Source: Blasia pusilla (taxonomy: Eukaryota; Marchantiophyta; Marchantiopsida; Blasiales). From it: DNA of 64,000 nucleotides. The notes below the pieces were generated by a model. That model searched no databases and was not told where the DNA came from. It worked only from the letters and a program-made list of their open reading frames with translations. The DNA is taken from positions 65,782,001-65,846,000 of the forward strand of contig CM114271.1 in the NCBI GenBank assembly GCA_050084515.1, given 5' to 3'. A program made the position numbers and the translations under genes. Shown piece after piece: positions 12,215-23,659 of this stretch (position 1 is its first letter; each line of letters starts with the position of its first letter).

Positions 12215-13400
12215 TGTCGTATAGTAAAATCAACCAGTGTGTAAACTCCTTCGTCATTAAGTGTTAGATAGAGTTTCATTAGTATTAAGTAAATTGGCTT
12301 AGAAAAATGAGATTCTTATGTTTAAACCTCTTTATGGTGCCTCTTTTATGCGGGCCCAACTTTAGGAAAAGGAGGTAATAAATAAAAGATGACTTTATAA
12401 AAGTAAAGTAGTTGCTTTAATGAAAAGCAAAAGTAGTCTTGGTTGGTGGCTAGGTTAGTTGGGGTAATTTGGAAAATATCATGTGGGTAAAAGAGGATAT
12501 TTTGGAAGAGATAAGAGGAAATCTACTTGTGTCAAAATGTGATTGGCTAAGCCTTGAGAGGAAGCCATGTGGCACAAGATAAGATAAGCTCTATTTCGTA
12601 CTCTTGTGGATCCCTTGTGAGTATATAAAGAGGAGGGACCTTCAAGGGTTCATCACCTTCTATTCCACATCTTGAGTCTCTCGTGTCTCTCTTGAGTGTA
12701 TGGCTTTGGGATTGCTTGCTCTTCCAATGAGAGTGGATCACCCCTCTTGGGAGAGTAACTTGACCATGGTCTATTGTTCGAGAGATTTCTAGAGTGGTGT
12801 GTGTGTGTGTGGGAATGAGAGGTTTGTCACCGTAGAGGAGTTTAGTCATACTAAAATAGCGGATGTTTTGGCTTGTTACTTCCCCAATGAGAGTGGATTA
12901 CCCCTCTTGGGAGAATAACTCCGCCAAAATCCATTCTTGAGGAGAGTAGAGAATGTGTGTCAAGCATGGATAGGGGTGGAGCACGAGCTGTGCCCGACTT
13001 TCCTTTCCTCAATCCTTACCATGTCAAGGTACTCTTTGTAGATAGGCAGTGGTTCACTCGCTATTTAGTTTATCACTTTGGGGAGGCGTTCATGAACCAG
13101 GTCATGCAATCTCCAACTTCGGTGATTCTTCCTATTGTCACATATGGAAGGACATGGGATTGTACTTTGTATCTCCTTATATAGCGATCCATGGATGTCA
13201 ATAGGCCTGCTCAAGTAGGGTTTAACACTAGTTGTGCTATCTTCCTCGTGTACAAGCGTAAAATAGTTTATAGGGATTTTATAGTTAGGAAGTTTGGGGT
13301 CCGATGTTACGAAGAAGTGATCGCCTCGGCACTTCCATTTGTGATACCTGTCGTGAGAGAATGGAGAGTGTACATCATAATTTTATATTGAAAAAAGAGA
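12215..13400 (+). mobile_element. Insertion within gag of copy 1, with its own TATA box
   Basis: The Gag coding sequence on the minus strand is interrupted here by DNA of different base composition. It has a plus-strand TATA box (TATATAAAG, 12622-12630) and a pyrimidine-rich leader. A 37-bp direct repeat lies at 12724-12760 and 12884-12920 with two mismatches. Two short frames similar to each other follow (next entry). Exact ends, target-site duplication and terminal repeats could not be fixed by eye. Confidence 0.45.
12963..13391 (+). pseudogene. Two tandem B3-like modules, unidentified protein
   Basis: Two adjacent frames (to 13184 and 13191-13391) encode related ~55-residue modules. The first has VKVLFVDRQWFTRYLV, FGEAFMNQV, then GRTWDCTLYLL. 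The second has AIFLVYKRKIVYRDFIV, FGVRCYEEV, then REWRVYIIIL. The shape (F-x-K-V start, a phi-x-x-x-FG helix, then G-R-x-W-x-V-x-L strands) recalls the plant B3 DNA-binding domain. Similarity is weak and no hallmark residue settles it. A single stop separates the two, so they may once have been one protein with two domains. They could also be a non-B3 product of the inserted element. Confidence 0.3.
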
Positions 13401-13700
13401 ATTTATTAGAGAGTTCACCTTGCATCAACCGCATCTACCGCAGCTAGAAGGCCCGCCCTTGCTCGAAGAAAGACTCTCGACACGACAACGTAGAAGACTC
13501 GGTGTTTGGAACACCCTCGTCCTCCTCTTCATCAACCGTCGGAAGTGGAAAAGGTAGCCGATACCTAAATCCACTCCGTGTGAAACCACCACCGAAACCA
13601 CCCCGCACCACGGTCCCCAACCAGACCACCCGCTGACTCCGTGATGACCAACGCCGATGCCGCACCACCACCAAATTACCAAGTGACGTCGATGTCGCTA
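13401..13700 (-). pseudogene. Probable Gag N-terminus of copy 1
   Basis: A short minus-strand frame encodes GGFGGGFTRSGFRYRLPFPL and PTVDEEEDEGVPNTESS. It lies upstream of the capsid segment in the element sense and is separated from it by the insertion. Assignment to Gag rests on position only. Confidence 0.35.
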
Positions 13701-15140
13701 TACTATTCTAGCTCTACTAGCTATGGGTGTAGGCAACCTAACTTGTCATCACCACAAGAAGTCTCCCACAATCTACTCGTCATCACTCCAGCCTCACTAC
13801 CGGTAGCACACATGAGTAACACTACTCGAAATCAGCGTCAACCCTAACAATGGGCGCAAGCAAGCAAGAAGAAGCACGATGGAGGGGATCCAAACACGAA
13901 AAATCCAACGACAACCCTCCAATCGCAAATGGAAATCAAGGTAACCAATCCACCAAACGTGGTGCCCTCTGAATCCACAAAACCCACCACACAATTCTAA
14001 TGCAATAGCTACTCCGGCGGTCGATGACGTGCTAGTCGAACGCGCAAAGACTGAAAATATCACCTGCATGGAGAGGCTACACCGCATACTATGTGCTAGA
14101 GGTACATCAACCAAAAACCTGAGATGCATAAAGCGCCTAACACATCTCGAACAAAGACCAAATGAGCTACAACAACAGACATGGCATAGTTAAGAACTCG
14201 GCAATTAAGCGTCCTCCAGGCAGAATAGCCCAAAGATGGGTGACCAGTTATGCAAAACTCAAATCCCAAATCCTGCAAAAATTGCCTCACGCCCAAGCAA
14301 GCAAGCTTGCTTGCTTGCTCCTTGCTCCTTACTCCGCCTCTCACGCCCACTCGCCCCGAGCTACCACGAGTTGCCTCGAAGCCTCAAAACGCCGAGACAT
14401 GCCCCGTTCGCCACGCTTCGCCATGCTTCGCTATGGAGAGAGGTCCAACCGGGCGCCCCCAATGGGATAGGCGTCTCCAAAAATGAACGAGTCACCAACC
14501 AACCAGCCCCTCCGATCCATTTGCCCACCATAGCGGACCTTGAGCTAGTCCGCGAAATTTCGATCAGAAATTACTTCACAAATACGCGACCAAAATCAAA
14601 TCTATTTCAATCAGAATTCAATTGACCACCATAGCTATATCTCCACAAAAAATCAGCTACAACCGAGCTCTGTACTCCGAGCTAAAAATCAAACAAACTT
14701 GCTGTCCATACACCTCCAGAATCGCAAATCCGACAGCGCTTCCGCCAAGTTTCATGCACGCAGAAATCCGCAACGCTCCACACACTCGAGTAGATAGATT
14801 CACAGGAGATCACAATACGAGTAGCAACAGGAACCTCTCACCCGATCTGGATGAACTTCAACACAGCTTCCGCACTCCAAGCTCTCCACATCAGAAAACC
14901 GTCGAACACGAACCCGAATCTTCAATCCTTGATAACTTCCAACTCCCTTGACGAAATCCGGCGATCTAAAGCGCGTTGGAAAGCTCTCAGCAAGGCGCTT
15001 CTTTCCCAACCAACCGCGCACCAGATTCACACCTCCATAGGCCAAAAGCCACGAACATCCACGGCTGAGTACACAATCAGCCCTAACCAGATCCTACTGA
15101 TCTACAATCGAAGCTACCATCGATCTACTCCAGTTCTTTG
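13701..15140 (-). other. Leader (5' UTR) of copy 1
   Basis: About 1.4 kb lies between the LTR unit and the first Gag codons with no recognisable domain. A long untranslated leader is common in plant Ty3/gypsy elements. I could not identify a primer-binding site with confidence. Confidence 0.4.
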
Positions 15141-15513
15141 AGTGAAATCCGTGAAAGACCTAGTGTCATAAAACACGTTTACAATCACATACAATCGAGC
15201 CAAACCCACTCCACGATGGGAGAATCTAGGTCGAAGCTTGCGGGAAACACCATAGCCAAGGGCTCTACTCACTACCAAGGCTAACTCCCAACGCAACAGG
15301 CTCAACTCAAAGAACTTCCTGTTCTTTGAGGGCAAGCCACCTTATATCCTCCAACCTAAGAGCGGGCCCTACTGGGAAAGTCACCCCCAAGTGAGTAACC
15401 CCCAACCCTATGTATGGAACCGCATCTCTACCAAGCCACTACGGTCCTACATAAGGAATGGCCTCTACCAGCACACCATACTCTACGACATAATCCGTAT
15501 GGTCATGACAACT
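15141..15513 (-). repeat. LTR unit A at the 5' end of copy 1
   Basis: It matches 4599-4972 with about eight mismatches and no gaps. In the element sense it starts TGTCATGACC and ends GGATTTCA, and carries the same TATA-like GATATAAGG (about 15340-15349). The adjoining ~105-bp unit B seen twice at the other end is absent on both sides here. Confidence 0.75.
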
Positions 15514-17225
15514 ACTAAGATGCCAACACATACACATCAGAGATACAAGCACTTAGTCTTAGACTAGTTGAACACTTAATTATGAGTCTCGATATGAGTT
15601 TTAGCATCTCTTAAGAATTGAACACCCATACTTGACAACACCAAGATCCTCAAAACACGTACTAGTCGTTGCCAAGCAAAGAAGATCCAAGTTATAAAGG
15701 AACAAAAGATCCAAGCTTTGAGAGAAGAAAAGGCCCGAGTTTAGATGAGACTCAAGAGTGGGTAGTAGTAATTGGGTCTAATCATTGGCCGTGAAATATA
15801 GTCTACAACTAGGAAACGGGATCCGTCACTTGATGCGGGTAATTCAATAAAGTGAGGGCCCAAAGTGAGTTACCGAGTCACTAACTCACAGTATCATTAA
15901 AGATGTAATAGCAAGGGGAATTCTTAAGCTTATTTGAAACTACATAAGCTTGCCCTTCCACTTTTATGCAACTTGCAAACTTGTATACAAAGTCATCCTA
16001 GATCTCTCAACGCTTAATTTGGAATAAGAGGGGCTCAAGCAAGGGGTCGCAGGTTTGATGTTCTAGAGTAGAGATCGAGTTGAGTTCTCAAGTTTTAGAT
16101 CTGCTAGATCAAAGAGGAAACTCCTACATTGAGAGTGTAGTAACTAGTTTGAAAGATTGTTCTATGCCATGGGATTTGCTTTCCAAGAGGAAGTCTGAGC
16201 CCCTTATTGAGAGCTTGAGAGAGTGACGCCATCTTGTCATGTCTTCATGTGTTGCAAATTGTGAGCCATACCTAGTCAAGTATGACTAGTCTCATTGTGT
16301 GTGTAATTCTATCATTTTGGTAAACCTAGCTCATAGACTGGTTTGGAATTTTTGCATTCACGTTTGGATATTGTTTTTATGTTGGAAGAATCTCCCGCAA
16401 TGACCTGGTATAACCATCATGACTGACAACGTTGCTAACACTTATTTTCACACTCAGCCTCGCCTATTGCCAAAATACTTCCAATTGCAACTAGAAATCT
16501 CTAGGTTTCATACTACATGGAAATGTATAAAGGTTTGTGATCATTGATGTGCTTAGTCAGAAAGTTAACATACTGGTTGCTCACTCTCTTGAGTAGGATC
16601 GAAGTTTCTTAATCAAGTGATTTTAAGCCATAGCTATTCAGTGATTGTTAGTGGCATTATGTATGATTCCCTTAAACCTTAAAAAAATTTGAATTCTTTT
16701 AAGCATGCCGGTTTGGGTGTTTTTTGCATCTTGTTAGAATCTAGAATCTGCATAAGCTTTACATGAAAAAGATGGCTAGCTAGTGAGAACCATCATCCCA
16801 CTTCTCATACCCTTGGGAAAAGCCAAAATTGCTCAAAAATTACCAAAAATGGTAACATGGGCTCACACCTTATTACCTTCTCACATGACCATATATTTAA
16901 TTCATCAATAGATCACTAAACCCAAAAAAAAATATAGGCATTTCACTAAACGTCAAACTCGACGCAATAGAGCCATGGCCAACCTCATCCAACCATTCAA
17001 GACAAAGTTGGGCCCAAACAACTCGTTAATCTTAATATAATTGGGAAGGTGAAACTCTACCTATTGACCAACTATAATGTGAAAAATTGGAAAAATGGCA
17101 AGCTAGCGTATGAGGATTTAATTGGTTGGGAGCACAAATAGACAAATGTTAAGGCATGAGATTTATGGAAGGGAAATTTATCCCCCGGACCACCACTTTA
17201 AAGTTTTAAGATGAGTCGACCGATT
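15514..17225. other. Intergenic, no gene seen
   Basis: No reading frame with recognisable domains and no clear terminal repeats were found. The text resembles decayed LTR or leader sequence, but I cannot assign a family. Confidence 0.4.
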
Positions 17226-17900
17226 CATATCAAACCATTTTGCATATCTAAGTTAGGGTATGGGAGGAGGACTTGGTGGATGGGTTCGAGGAAGGGCCTT
17301 TCCCTCCTCATTCCCAAGGTTGCACGGAAATGGACATGTCCGGACCGCACTCGGGCCTGCACCCGAGTCCGCCCCGAGCCCACCACATAGACCCGGGCTA
17401 ACGGAGCCCGCACCCGTTCCATGGCCCGTAGGACGAGCTCCAGGCGGGCAAGTGCGGGCTCCGTGCGGGCAGGTGTGGGCTCGAGGTGGACATGCGCGGG
17501 CTCTCGGTTGATTGGGCGCGGGCTCCAGACAGGCAGCTGCGAGCTCCGTGCGGGCAACTGCGGGCTCGAAGCGGGCAGGCCCGGGCTAGGGCCGGCATGT
17601 GCGGGCTCCCGACGGGCAAGCGCGGTCTCTGGACGGGCAGGTGCGGGCTCCAAGCGGGCAGACGTGGGCAGGTGAGGGTTCCAAGCGGGCAGGCGTGGGC
17701 TCAAGTCCCGCATGCAAGCTTAGGGGGGGCCTCGAGCCCGCACCCAAGGCCCACACCGAGCCCACCCTAGGCCGGGGTGCGGGCTATGGGCGGCCTCGGG
17801 TGCGGACCCCGAGCTTGAGTACCCGGGCCAGCAAGGACATGTCCGTCCATAGGACTTTTTCTGTGTGCAACCTTGCTCCATTTTTTCATGACTTCTACCT
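17226..17900. repeat. GC-rich minisatellite, unit ~20-30 bp (GGGCTCC..GCGGGCAGGTGC)
   Basis: More than ten variants of a ~20-30-bp unit, GGGCTCCANGCGGGCAGGTGC, lie between about 17430 and 17710 inside a GC-rich island. This explains the long Arg/Gly/Pro-rich frames on both strands, which are not genes. The flank 'gggctat...gggcc..ggaca.gtccat.gga' recurs at 44.83-44.92 kb, so the island is part of a dispersed repeat. Confidence 0.7.
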
Positions 17901-18455
17901 TCATGTTTGGACTTCTACTCCCATTTTGTCTCATGACTCTCGTTGCTCATTTTCTTTACTCTCGCCCTAACTCACTATGTTTTTTCCTTGACCTGTCTAC
18001 TTATGTTGCTTCCTTGTCTTGCAGCATGCCTAGACCCGTAGCCCCCCTCACTTCATCATCTCGTTGCTCTCGCAAACCAGCAAAAAGTCAAAACCCTATT
18101 TTGTGTTGAGCTTGCTCCAACATGTTGTTGGCGTCATTGATGCATCAAGAAAGTTATCTCAAGTGAATCCCATCTCACTACTTCTCACTTCCAATGTATC
18201 ATTGTTGCATCATTGAGAAAATTTTGTGTGCCAATTTGGCTCTCCACATGACTTGTTAGAACTCAATGCGAGTTTTGGTGAAATTTGGTCTCACTCTTGT
18301 TGATGCCTCATTTTTTCCCTACCTTTTTGTTTTTGTTGTTATTATTTATTTTGGTTCTTCATATTTTACGTTTTACTCTAGAAATCTGATTTTTCACATC
18401 TTAGTTAGACGTAGGTAGGGTTCTATCACTTTGATGACATAGAGGGTCAAGGGGC
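17901..18455. other. Unassigned, no gene seen
   Basis: Pyrimidine-rich to AT-rich sequence. No gene, repeat boundary or regulatory site could be supported. Confidence 0.4.
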
Positions 18456-19015
18456 TGTTGGCGTGTAACTTTGTCTTAAGATGTTGGATGAGATTGGCGA
18501 TAGGTCTGTTGTGTTGGAAGCATTGTTTATAGAAATCTCCCTATTCTGGTCTTAGTCAATCGGGTGATCTATTGACCAAGTCAATGGTCACCTGATAACA
18601 TATGCAAGCAGGGTTACCACTAGGATGGCTATTTTTGGGGGAAGAGCCTTTTTGGCTCTTATCAAGGGTATAAGAGAGGGAGAGATGGCTTTCTCAAACC
18701 ATCTTTCTCATGTTGGGCCTTAGGAGCACCTCTCTTGCTTGTGTGTATAGGAACTCAGGTGCTAATATCCAAATTCCCTCATAGCGGAGGGAGAATGTGG
18801 CTCGATATGCCGATGTTGATTTAGAAGTACAGTTTTAGGCCGGGTGAGCCATTTTTACTCTGAATTTGTTGTGAGGTCTCCGTATATATGCGTGAGTGTA
18901 TTTTATTTATGAGTGGATCAACACGTATGTTCGGAAGATCGATGTTGTGCGATGTGTAGATGTGACCAACAATAAGGGTGGCGTAGCGATGCGTATGCGC
19001 ATAATAAATTGCATC
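18456..19015 (+). repeat. LTR-like fragment related to the DNMT-gypsy LTR
   Basis: It begins TGTTGGCGTG and contains a TATA-like GGTATAAGAG near 18670. Its end resembles unit B of copy 2: gatcgatgttgtgcgatgtg, then GCGATGCGTATGCGCA followed by aattgcatcacctt. Copy 2 has gcgatgtgtatgcgca followed by aattatcacatctt. CCAACA at 18966-18971 mirrors the TGTTGG start. No matching target duplication was found, so it is a solo-LTR candidate only. Confidence 0.4.
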
Positions 19016-21104
19016 ACCTTATTGGAAAAAATTTTTTTCATTTCTATATTGATTTTTTTGGCCATTGCCCAACTTCATGCCTCACTAGTTCTCCTTGCCT
19101 TTGCTTTTATATTTGTTTCCCTCACCATCTCCTTTCTCACCCTTTCATCCTAGGGGGTTGATAAAGCAATATCTTTCCCCGATTACTTTCTCAGTTTCGT
19201 ATTTTTATTTTGTTCTCTAATTTTAAGAGAAAAATAAAATAAAATTTAATATGAAACTGGGAAAGAGAACATAAGAAAATGAAAGCGATAAATTTTCTTT
19301 TCAGATTCTTTTTTTCTTGATCTCCCACCCACAATAATCAAGAAAAAATATTTTAGAAATATAGATAGTAATAGATAATCACCCATGCCATGTGGCATCA
19401 ACTTGATCAAATTTTAGGAATAACTAGGAGACAAAGTACGATGAAGGAGTTATTACGTAAGAAGCTTGGCAAGGAAGAACCCAAGGTTATTGCTTTGTTT
19501 GGGTGATCAAGTGAGAGGCAAGATCATCCTACATCAAGAAGTAGTGAAACCATACTTGAGAAGTATATCAAACCATACCCCACAAGTATCTACTTGAACT
19601 TACCCTCTTTCTGTTCTTTCTCCGGATCCGCTCTAGTATCGGAGTGAGGAGTTCATTCCGTTTTGTATTTGGCTATGTTTTAGGTTGTGAGTGAATTTAC
19701 CATTCAAAACGCACCTAGCTTAAGGGATTTGTCCAAGATTACACGAAAAAAAAAGTTTCTTTCCGTGGACTTATCCATATCCATGCGGAAAAAGTTTCTC
19801 ACATCCCATTCTCGGGGTCCAATCCCGCACCCGCTCATGCCCACATCTCGCAACCCCGCGAACTCATCCCCGTGCCCATCCTCAAGACGCAGAGAGATAG
19901 GGTCCCCGCGTTCCCTCTATTGGCCACCTCATCATTAATATGGTTCCTATGTTTTTCTTATATGTCAACTAAAATCCCTAAAAATTACAATTTTTCAGAA
20001 AAAAAATTACCAAAGATCGATGTTTTTTTGCACATGGACTATACCTTTGAATTTTCCCTTTCCTCTACCAAAGTTAATTGTATGGAACTGTCTTCTAGGT
20101 AAGTGACATACGATGGAATAGTCATATAGCTTCAAGATATAATTCATACTCATTATTAGAATGATCGTCAATTGGGACTTGATGTTTTATGTAGATAGTT
20201 AGACCAAGTCCATCCATGGGATAACTTTATGGAACCTAAGTTCCTTGCTCTATGTATAATTTGTAAGTGCAAATCAATCTAGTATGATACATTTCCTCCT
20301 TGGCACTTTACCTATATCTATGATGGTTATATATTTTCTAAGAAAGATCATACTTTCATATCGCTCTTCCCCGTTTCCACTTGTATGAGCTTTTTGGTTA
20401 GGATGTATTACTAAATAGATGTGGGAATAAGATCAATTTGTTGTTATGAAATCAAAGGGGAACATTTTGGTTCTTGGTTGGTCAAATTTCAATATGAAAG
20501 GATAGTGGTTTTTCAAATATACAACTTTTTGGGACAAATCATTTGTCAAATTTTGAGGTTTTTTTAACCGCTTCCAATATAGGATTGATAATGTGTAGAG
20601 ATTTTACTCAAGGAATATACCTTAGGCTCAACATGAATATAGTTTAATTTTGTATTTAATAGGTCAACGGAATCCTTGTTTCTATAGGAATGGAAATTCA
20701 AAGGCAATCCCTCATACAAAACTTCTTATGTAACTTGGAGACATAATATTGTGTACAATAATCCAATCAACCAAGGGAAAAAAACCTTCTTTTTTATATT
20801 GTTGGTCCAAGTTGTAGGGCAATGATTGACATCTCCTATATAAGTCTCTCATTTCAGCTTTGAAAATACATGATTCAAAAATCCCTAGCCCTACAAAAAA
20901 GGATTAAATTTATCACTCACAATGAATACATAATCTACATATAGACCAAATCTCGTATAGTACTTTATTAAGTTGATGAAAATACTAATTTTCACACAAG
21001 CGTATCCACCACTTCATCCAACTATTGGATCACTTTCTTGATAGCCACTAGTTCCATTTGGACCTCCAACTCTCTCTGATACTCTCTCATAAATTTTCTC
21101 CGAG
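19016..21104. other. Intergenic, AT-rich
   Basis: No gene was recognised. A short GC-rich patch (about 19800-19920) looks like repeat debris. The 5' part of the plus-strand gypsy copy (leader, 5' LTR, Gag capsid) would be expected here but is absent. Copy 2 therefore appears 5'-truncated or its start is unrecognisably diverged. Confidence 0.45.
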
Positions 21105-21124
21105 CATAGCTTGATATATAGGTT

Positions 21125-23280
21125 GAAGCACCATAAAGGTAGGCCGTGCCACAGAGACCTACGCCTTCATATGCGGCTCAGCAACAACCGCCTACTATTA
21201 CTTTTTGGTCATGTGGTGGAGCCCATCATCAGCGCGATTGCACTCGTCAGGGTCATGGACGTGTGCCTCAGCATGGAGGAGAAGATCGTGCTGCACTAGG
21301 AGGTTATCACTGTGACTTTTGTCAGAGGTATGGTCATACACGCGCCAGGTGTTTCAGTTTACATCCTAAGTTACGTCTGGACCGAGGGCCAGAGAGGGCA
21401 CCAGAGCGAGTAGACAGTCCGGGTGGGGCTAGAGGTTGTGCACCAGGTGGTCCCGTTGGGGGACGAAGAGCTAGAGTTTCCCGACATGGTGTTGGAGCTG
21501 CCCATGGAGGAGGTAGAGTCCCACCACCTAGACACGTCGAGGGAGACACCCGGCATGAGGCTGGGATGGCTGCTCAGATACATCAACTACATGAGCAGAT
21601 TGCCGCTATGGCATTGAGGTTACCCTTTGCCGGATCCGTGGCATCGACATCATATGGAGCAGCCAGAGATATGGAGGATCGTGGTTGGATGTACGGGGTT
21701 GCCCAGATGGAGGTCGCTGCAGTTGTGACGCGTGGAGCAACCACAGAGTTGGATCCACAGAAAGGGGAAGCCACGAAACAGACTAGGCTTCCTCAGTCTT
21801 TCACGTTGTCTGAGGCGATGAGGACCCCATCGATGGGTCCTGATCAGAGTTCCTGGAGAGTTGGTGATGTCGCTGGTGTGCAAGCACGGAGGGCGATTGT
21901 CGCGCCCCTACTCTCGTTGAACGTCAATCTTTAGTGTTGCGGAAGCGTGCGTTCAGTAGGTCACAAACTCATCGCCGATCTGCACCCAAACACGCACTCT
22001 CGTTAGTCGGGTCTAGGCCAACCGGCGTTCCAACCCACCGAGTCCTCGACTCGGCGTCTCATCAAGCTCAACCTTCCTTAGTTCCTAGCTTCCAAAACAT
22101 GGCAAGTCCTTCAAGACTTGGAACAGACTTCCTGGTTAGTCCAGGGATCTGAAACGGCACTTGCACGCCTAGCAATCCCAACTATTCAACGGTCCTCGTG
22201 TGAGTTCCGAACCGAGACCCAAGTAATTGAGTCACGGCGTGCAATCCAAGAGGGATGTCTAAAATCGCCTCAATGGACTTGGTGCAGGTTTTCCAACCCA
22301 ACGCCCAAACTCGCGTTCCGTTCCATGCCCTTGAGCCGCCCCGCGGCGCCCAAAGTGGGGTTTGGGTTCCAAGCACTCTCGGAGACCTTCCCCCTTACTA
22401 GTACTTCTGGGGTTCTCCAATAACCCCTCCCCTTTGGGAAAAGAGGGTCGGGCCCCTTCATTGTGGCCCTCAACCCGACTCCACTTACAGTCGTTTTTGG
22501 GTCGTATCTCGGCCACTGCTTATGCGTTTGCAGCGATCTTTGGTGCGTTTGGACCGGCTCTCCATAAGCTTTTCAACGCATCCTTATTTGCTCCAAACGC
22601 ATCTTGGCGCTAAAAGTTATGGCCATAAATACAGTCGGAAACTCTCAAACGCTAGTGGCGTTCCTAATCCGGATCTTCCTTTTGGCAACCCACTTCCTAG
22701 ACTCGACTTCTTTCAAGTCTCATTCCGCGTTTGGTCCAGGTTTCTCAGTCGTGACCATAACACCTGAAACGCGACTCCTCGTTCACGTCTCGTATCTTAT
22801 CTCCTCTTTGAGACAACTCCAACGCGCAAACCATCTTAGCGTGAGCCCGCTAATGTTCCGATGTTCCGCTTGGCACTTGTTTGGTCATGAGGGTCGCGAC
22901 AGCGATGGGAGAAGCAAGTGCAACAACTCCTATTGCTTATGCTCAGGAGGGGCATGTGTCAAGCACGTTGTTGGGGGCGGCCACGGTTGTGTACCCCACT
23001 TCTTTATTTTCTGCTTCCGATATTATGACGTTGGGGGATACGCCCGCGGAGGCTTTTCGGCTGGCCGCTTCACTAACGTGATGCGGAGTTCCTGCATCAT
23101 GTGCACAGGTGATTGCAGAGGAGGTGATGGACCTGCCCTTGGAGCGGATGCTCGGGCCGTCCACCTCAGATTCATGACTGGCTGCGGCTGCTAGGATGGT
23201 GGAGATGCCCGCTAGACCCACGATAGAGCGTGCCATGGTTTCTTGTGGTGTTGTGTTGTTGGATAACCAGGGAGATGTCT
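21125..23280 (+). pseudogene. Gag nucleocapsid region (copy 2), split by a solo LTR
   Basis: The frame at 21146-21897 encodes FWSCGGAHHQRDC (first knuckle, with the first Cys replaced by Phe) and CDFCQRYGHTRARC (intact C-x2-C-x4-H-x4-C, 21311-21352). Gly/Arg-rich and linker sequence follow, up to VQARRA. Removing the solo LTR plus one copy of its 5-bp target duplication rejoins this frame to MGEASATTPIAYAQEGHVSS from 22902 onward without a shift. Gag binds and packages element RNA. The N-terminal capsid part is missing. Confidence 0.75.
21898..22901. repeat. Solo LTR (1004 bp) inserted in gag, 5-bp target duplication GCGAT
   Basis: It starts TGTCGCGCCCC and ends GGGTCGCGACA, so the ends are TG...CA with an inverted TGTCGCG/CGCGACA. 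It is bounded by GCGAT at 21893-21897 and GCGAT at 22902-22906. It has no coding content. Terminal form and 5-bp duplication are diagnostic of an LTR retrotransposon that later lost its body by LTR-LTR recombination. Its sequence does not match the LTR units at 4.5, 15.1 or 29.2 kb, so it comes from a different family. Confidence 0.9.
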
Positions 23281-23281
23281 T

Positions 23282-23645
23282 CTAGTTGGTGAGTCCCGGA
23301 GGTAGAGCTTTTAGTCCGCAGCGCATCTTGTTGGATTCAGGAGCGCAACTCCTGATGTTGGGGAAAGCGTCATTTAGAGGATTGGGCTTGACGAGAGCCA
23401 ATGTGGAGCGTTGTCCATTCTGGATACAGACATCCTTGGATGGAGCGAGTATCACACAGTATATCACCCGACAGGAGGTCGTGGTGAGGATTCGCCCGGG
23501 ATATCCTACAAATGAATCCGTGGTGCGAGCCAAGGCGATAGTGACTGATGCAGAGTCCTACGACGTCTTGGTTGGTGGAGCAATGTTATACCCCATGGGG
23601 TTTTCCCTGGATTATTGGGAGGAGTCATCGTCCTACAGACCATGA
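23282..23645 (+). pseudogene. Retroviral-type aspartic protease (copy 2)
   Basis: The frame encodes RILLDSGAQLLMLG (active-site Asp-Ser-Gly at about 23330-23340), PFWIQTSLDGA, ITRQEVVVRIRPGYP, then ESYDVLVGGAMLYPMGF (second strand, flap and dimer region). Its length of about 120 residues suits a retropepsin. It lies directly after Gag and ahead of the methyltransferase, with which it was probably translated as part of one polyprotein. This is the best-kept protease in the window. Confidence 0.75.
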
Positions 23646-23659
23646 TGGCAGTTAGGTGA

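Larger units (their letters stand above)
4494..15513 (-). mobile_element. Ty3/gypsy LTR retrotransposon with DNMT and PHD domains (copy 1, minus strand)
   Basis: Reading the minus strand from right to left, the domains come in this order: LTR-like unit (15141-15513), long leader, Gag start, nested insertion, Gag capsid and zinc knuckles, aspartic protease, C5 DNA methyltransferase, reverse transcriptase, RNase H, integrase, PHD finger, polypurine tract and LTR. RT before integrase places it in Ty3/gypsy (Metaviridae). The 373-bp units at 4599-4972 and 15141-15513 match with about eight mismatches and no gaps by eye. This supports their being the two LTRs of one insertion. Every coding domain carries stops or frameshifts, so this copy cannot make its proteins itself. 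Confidence 0.85.

Noticed and set aside
17225-17970. Pro/Arg/Gly-rich reading frames on both strands
   Set aside because: They come from a GC-rich minisatellite with few stop codons, not from genes.
22604-23194. 196-residue frame spanning the solo LTR's right end
   Set aside because: It crosses the LTR boundary and is out of frame with the restored gag frame.
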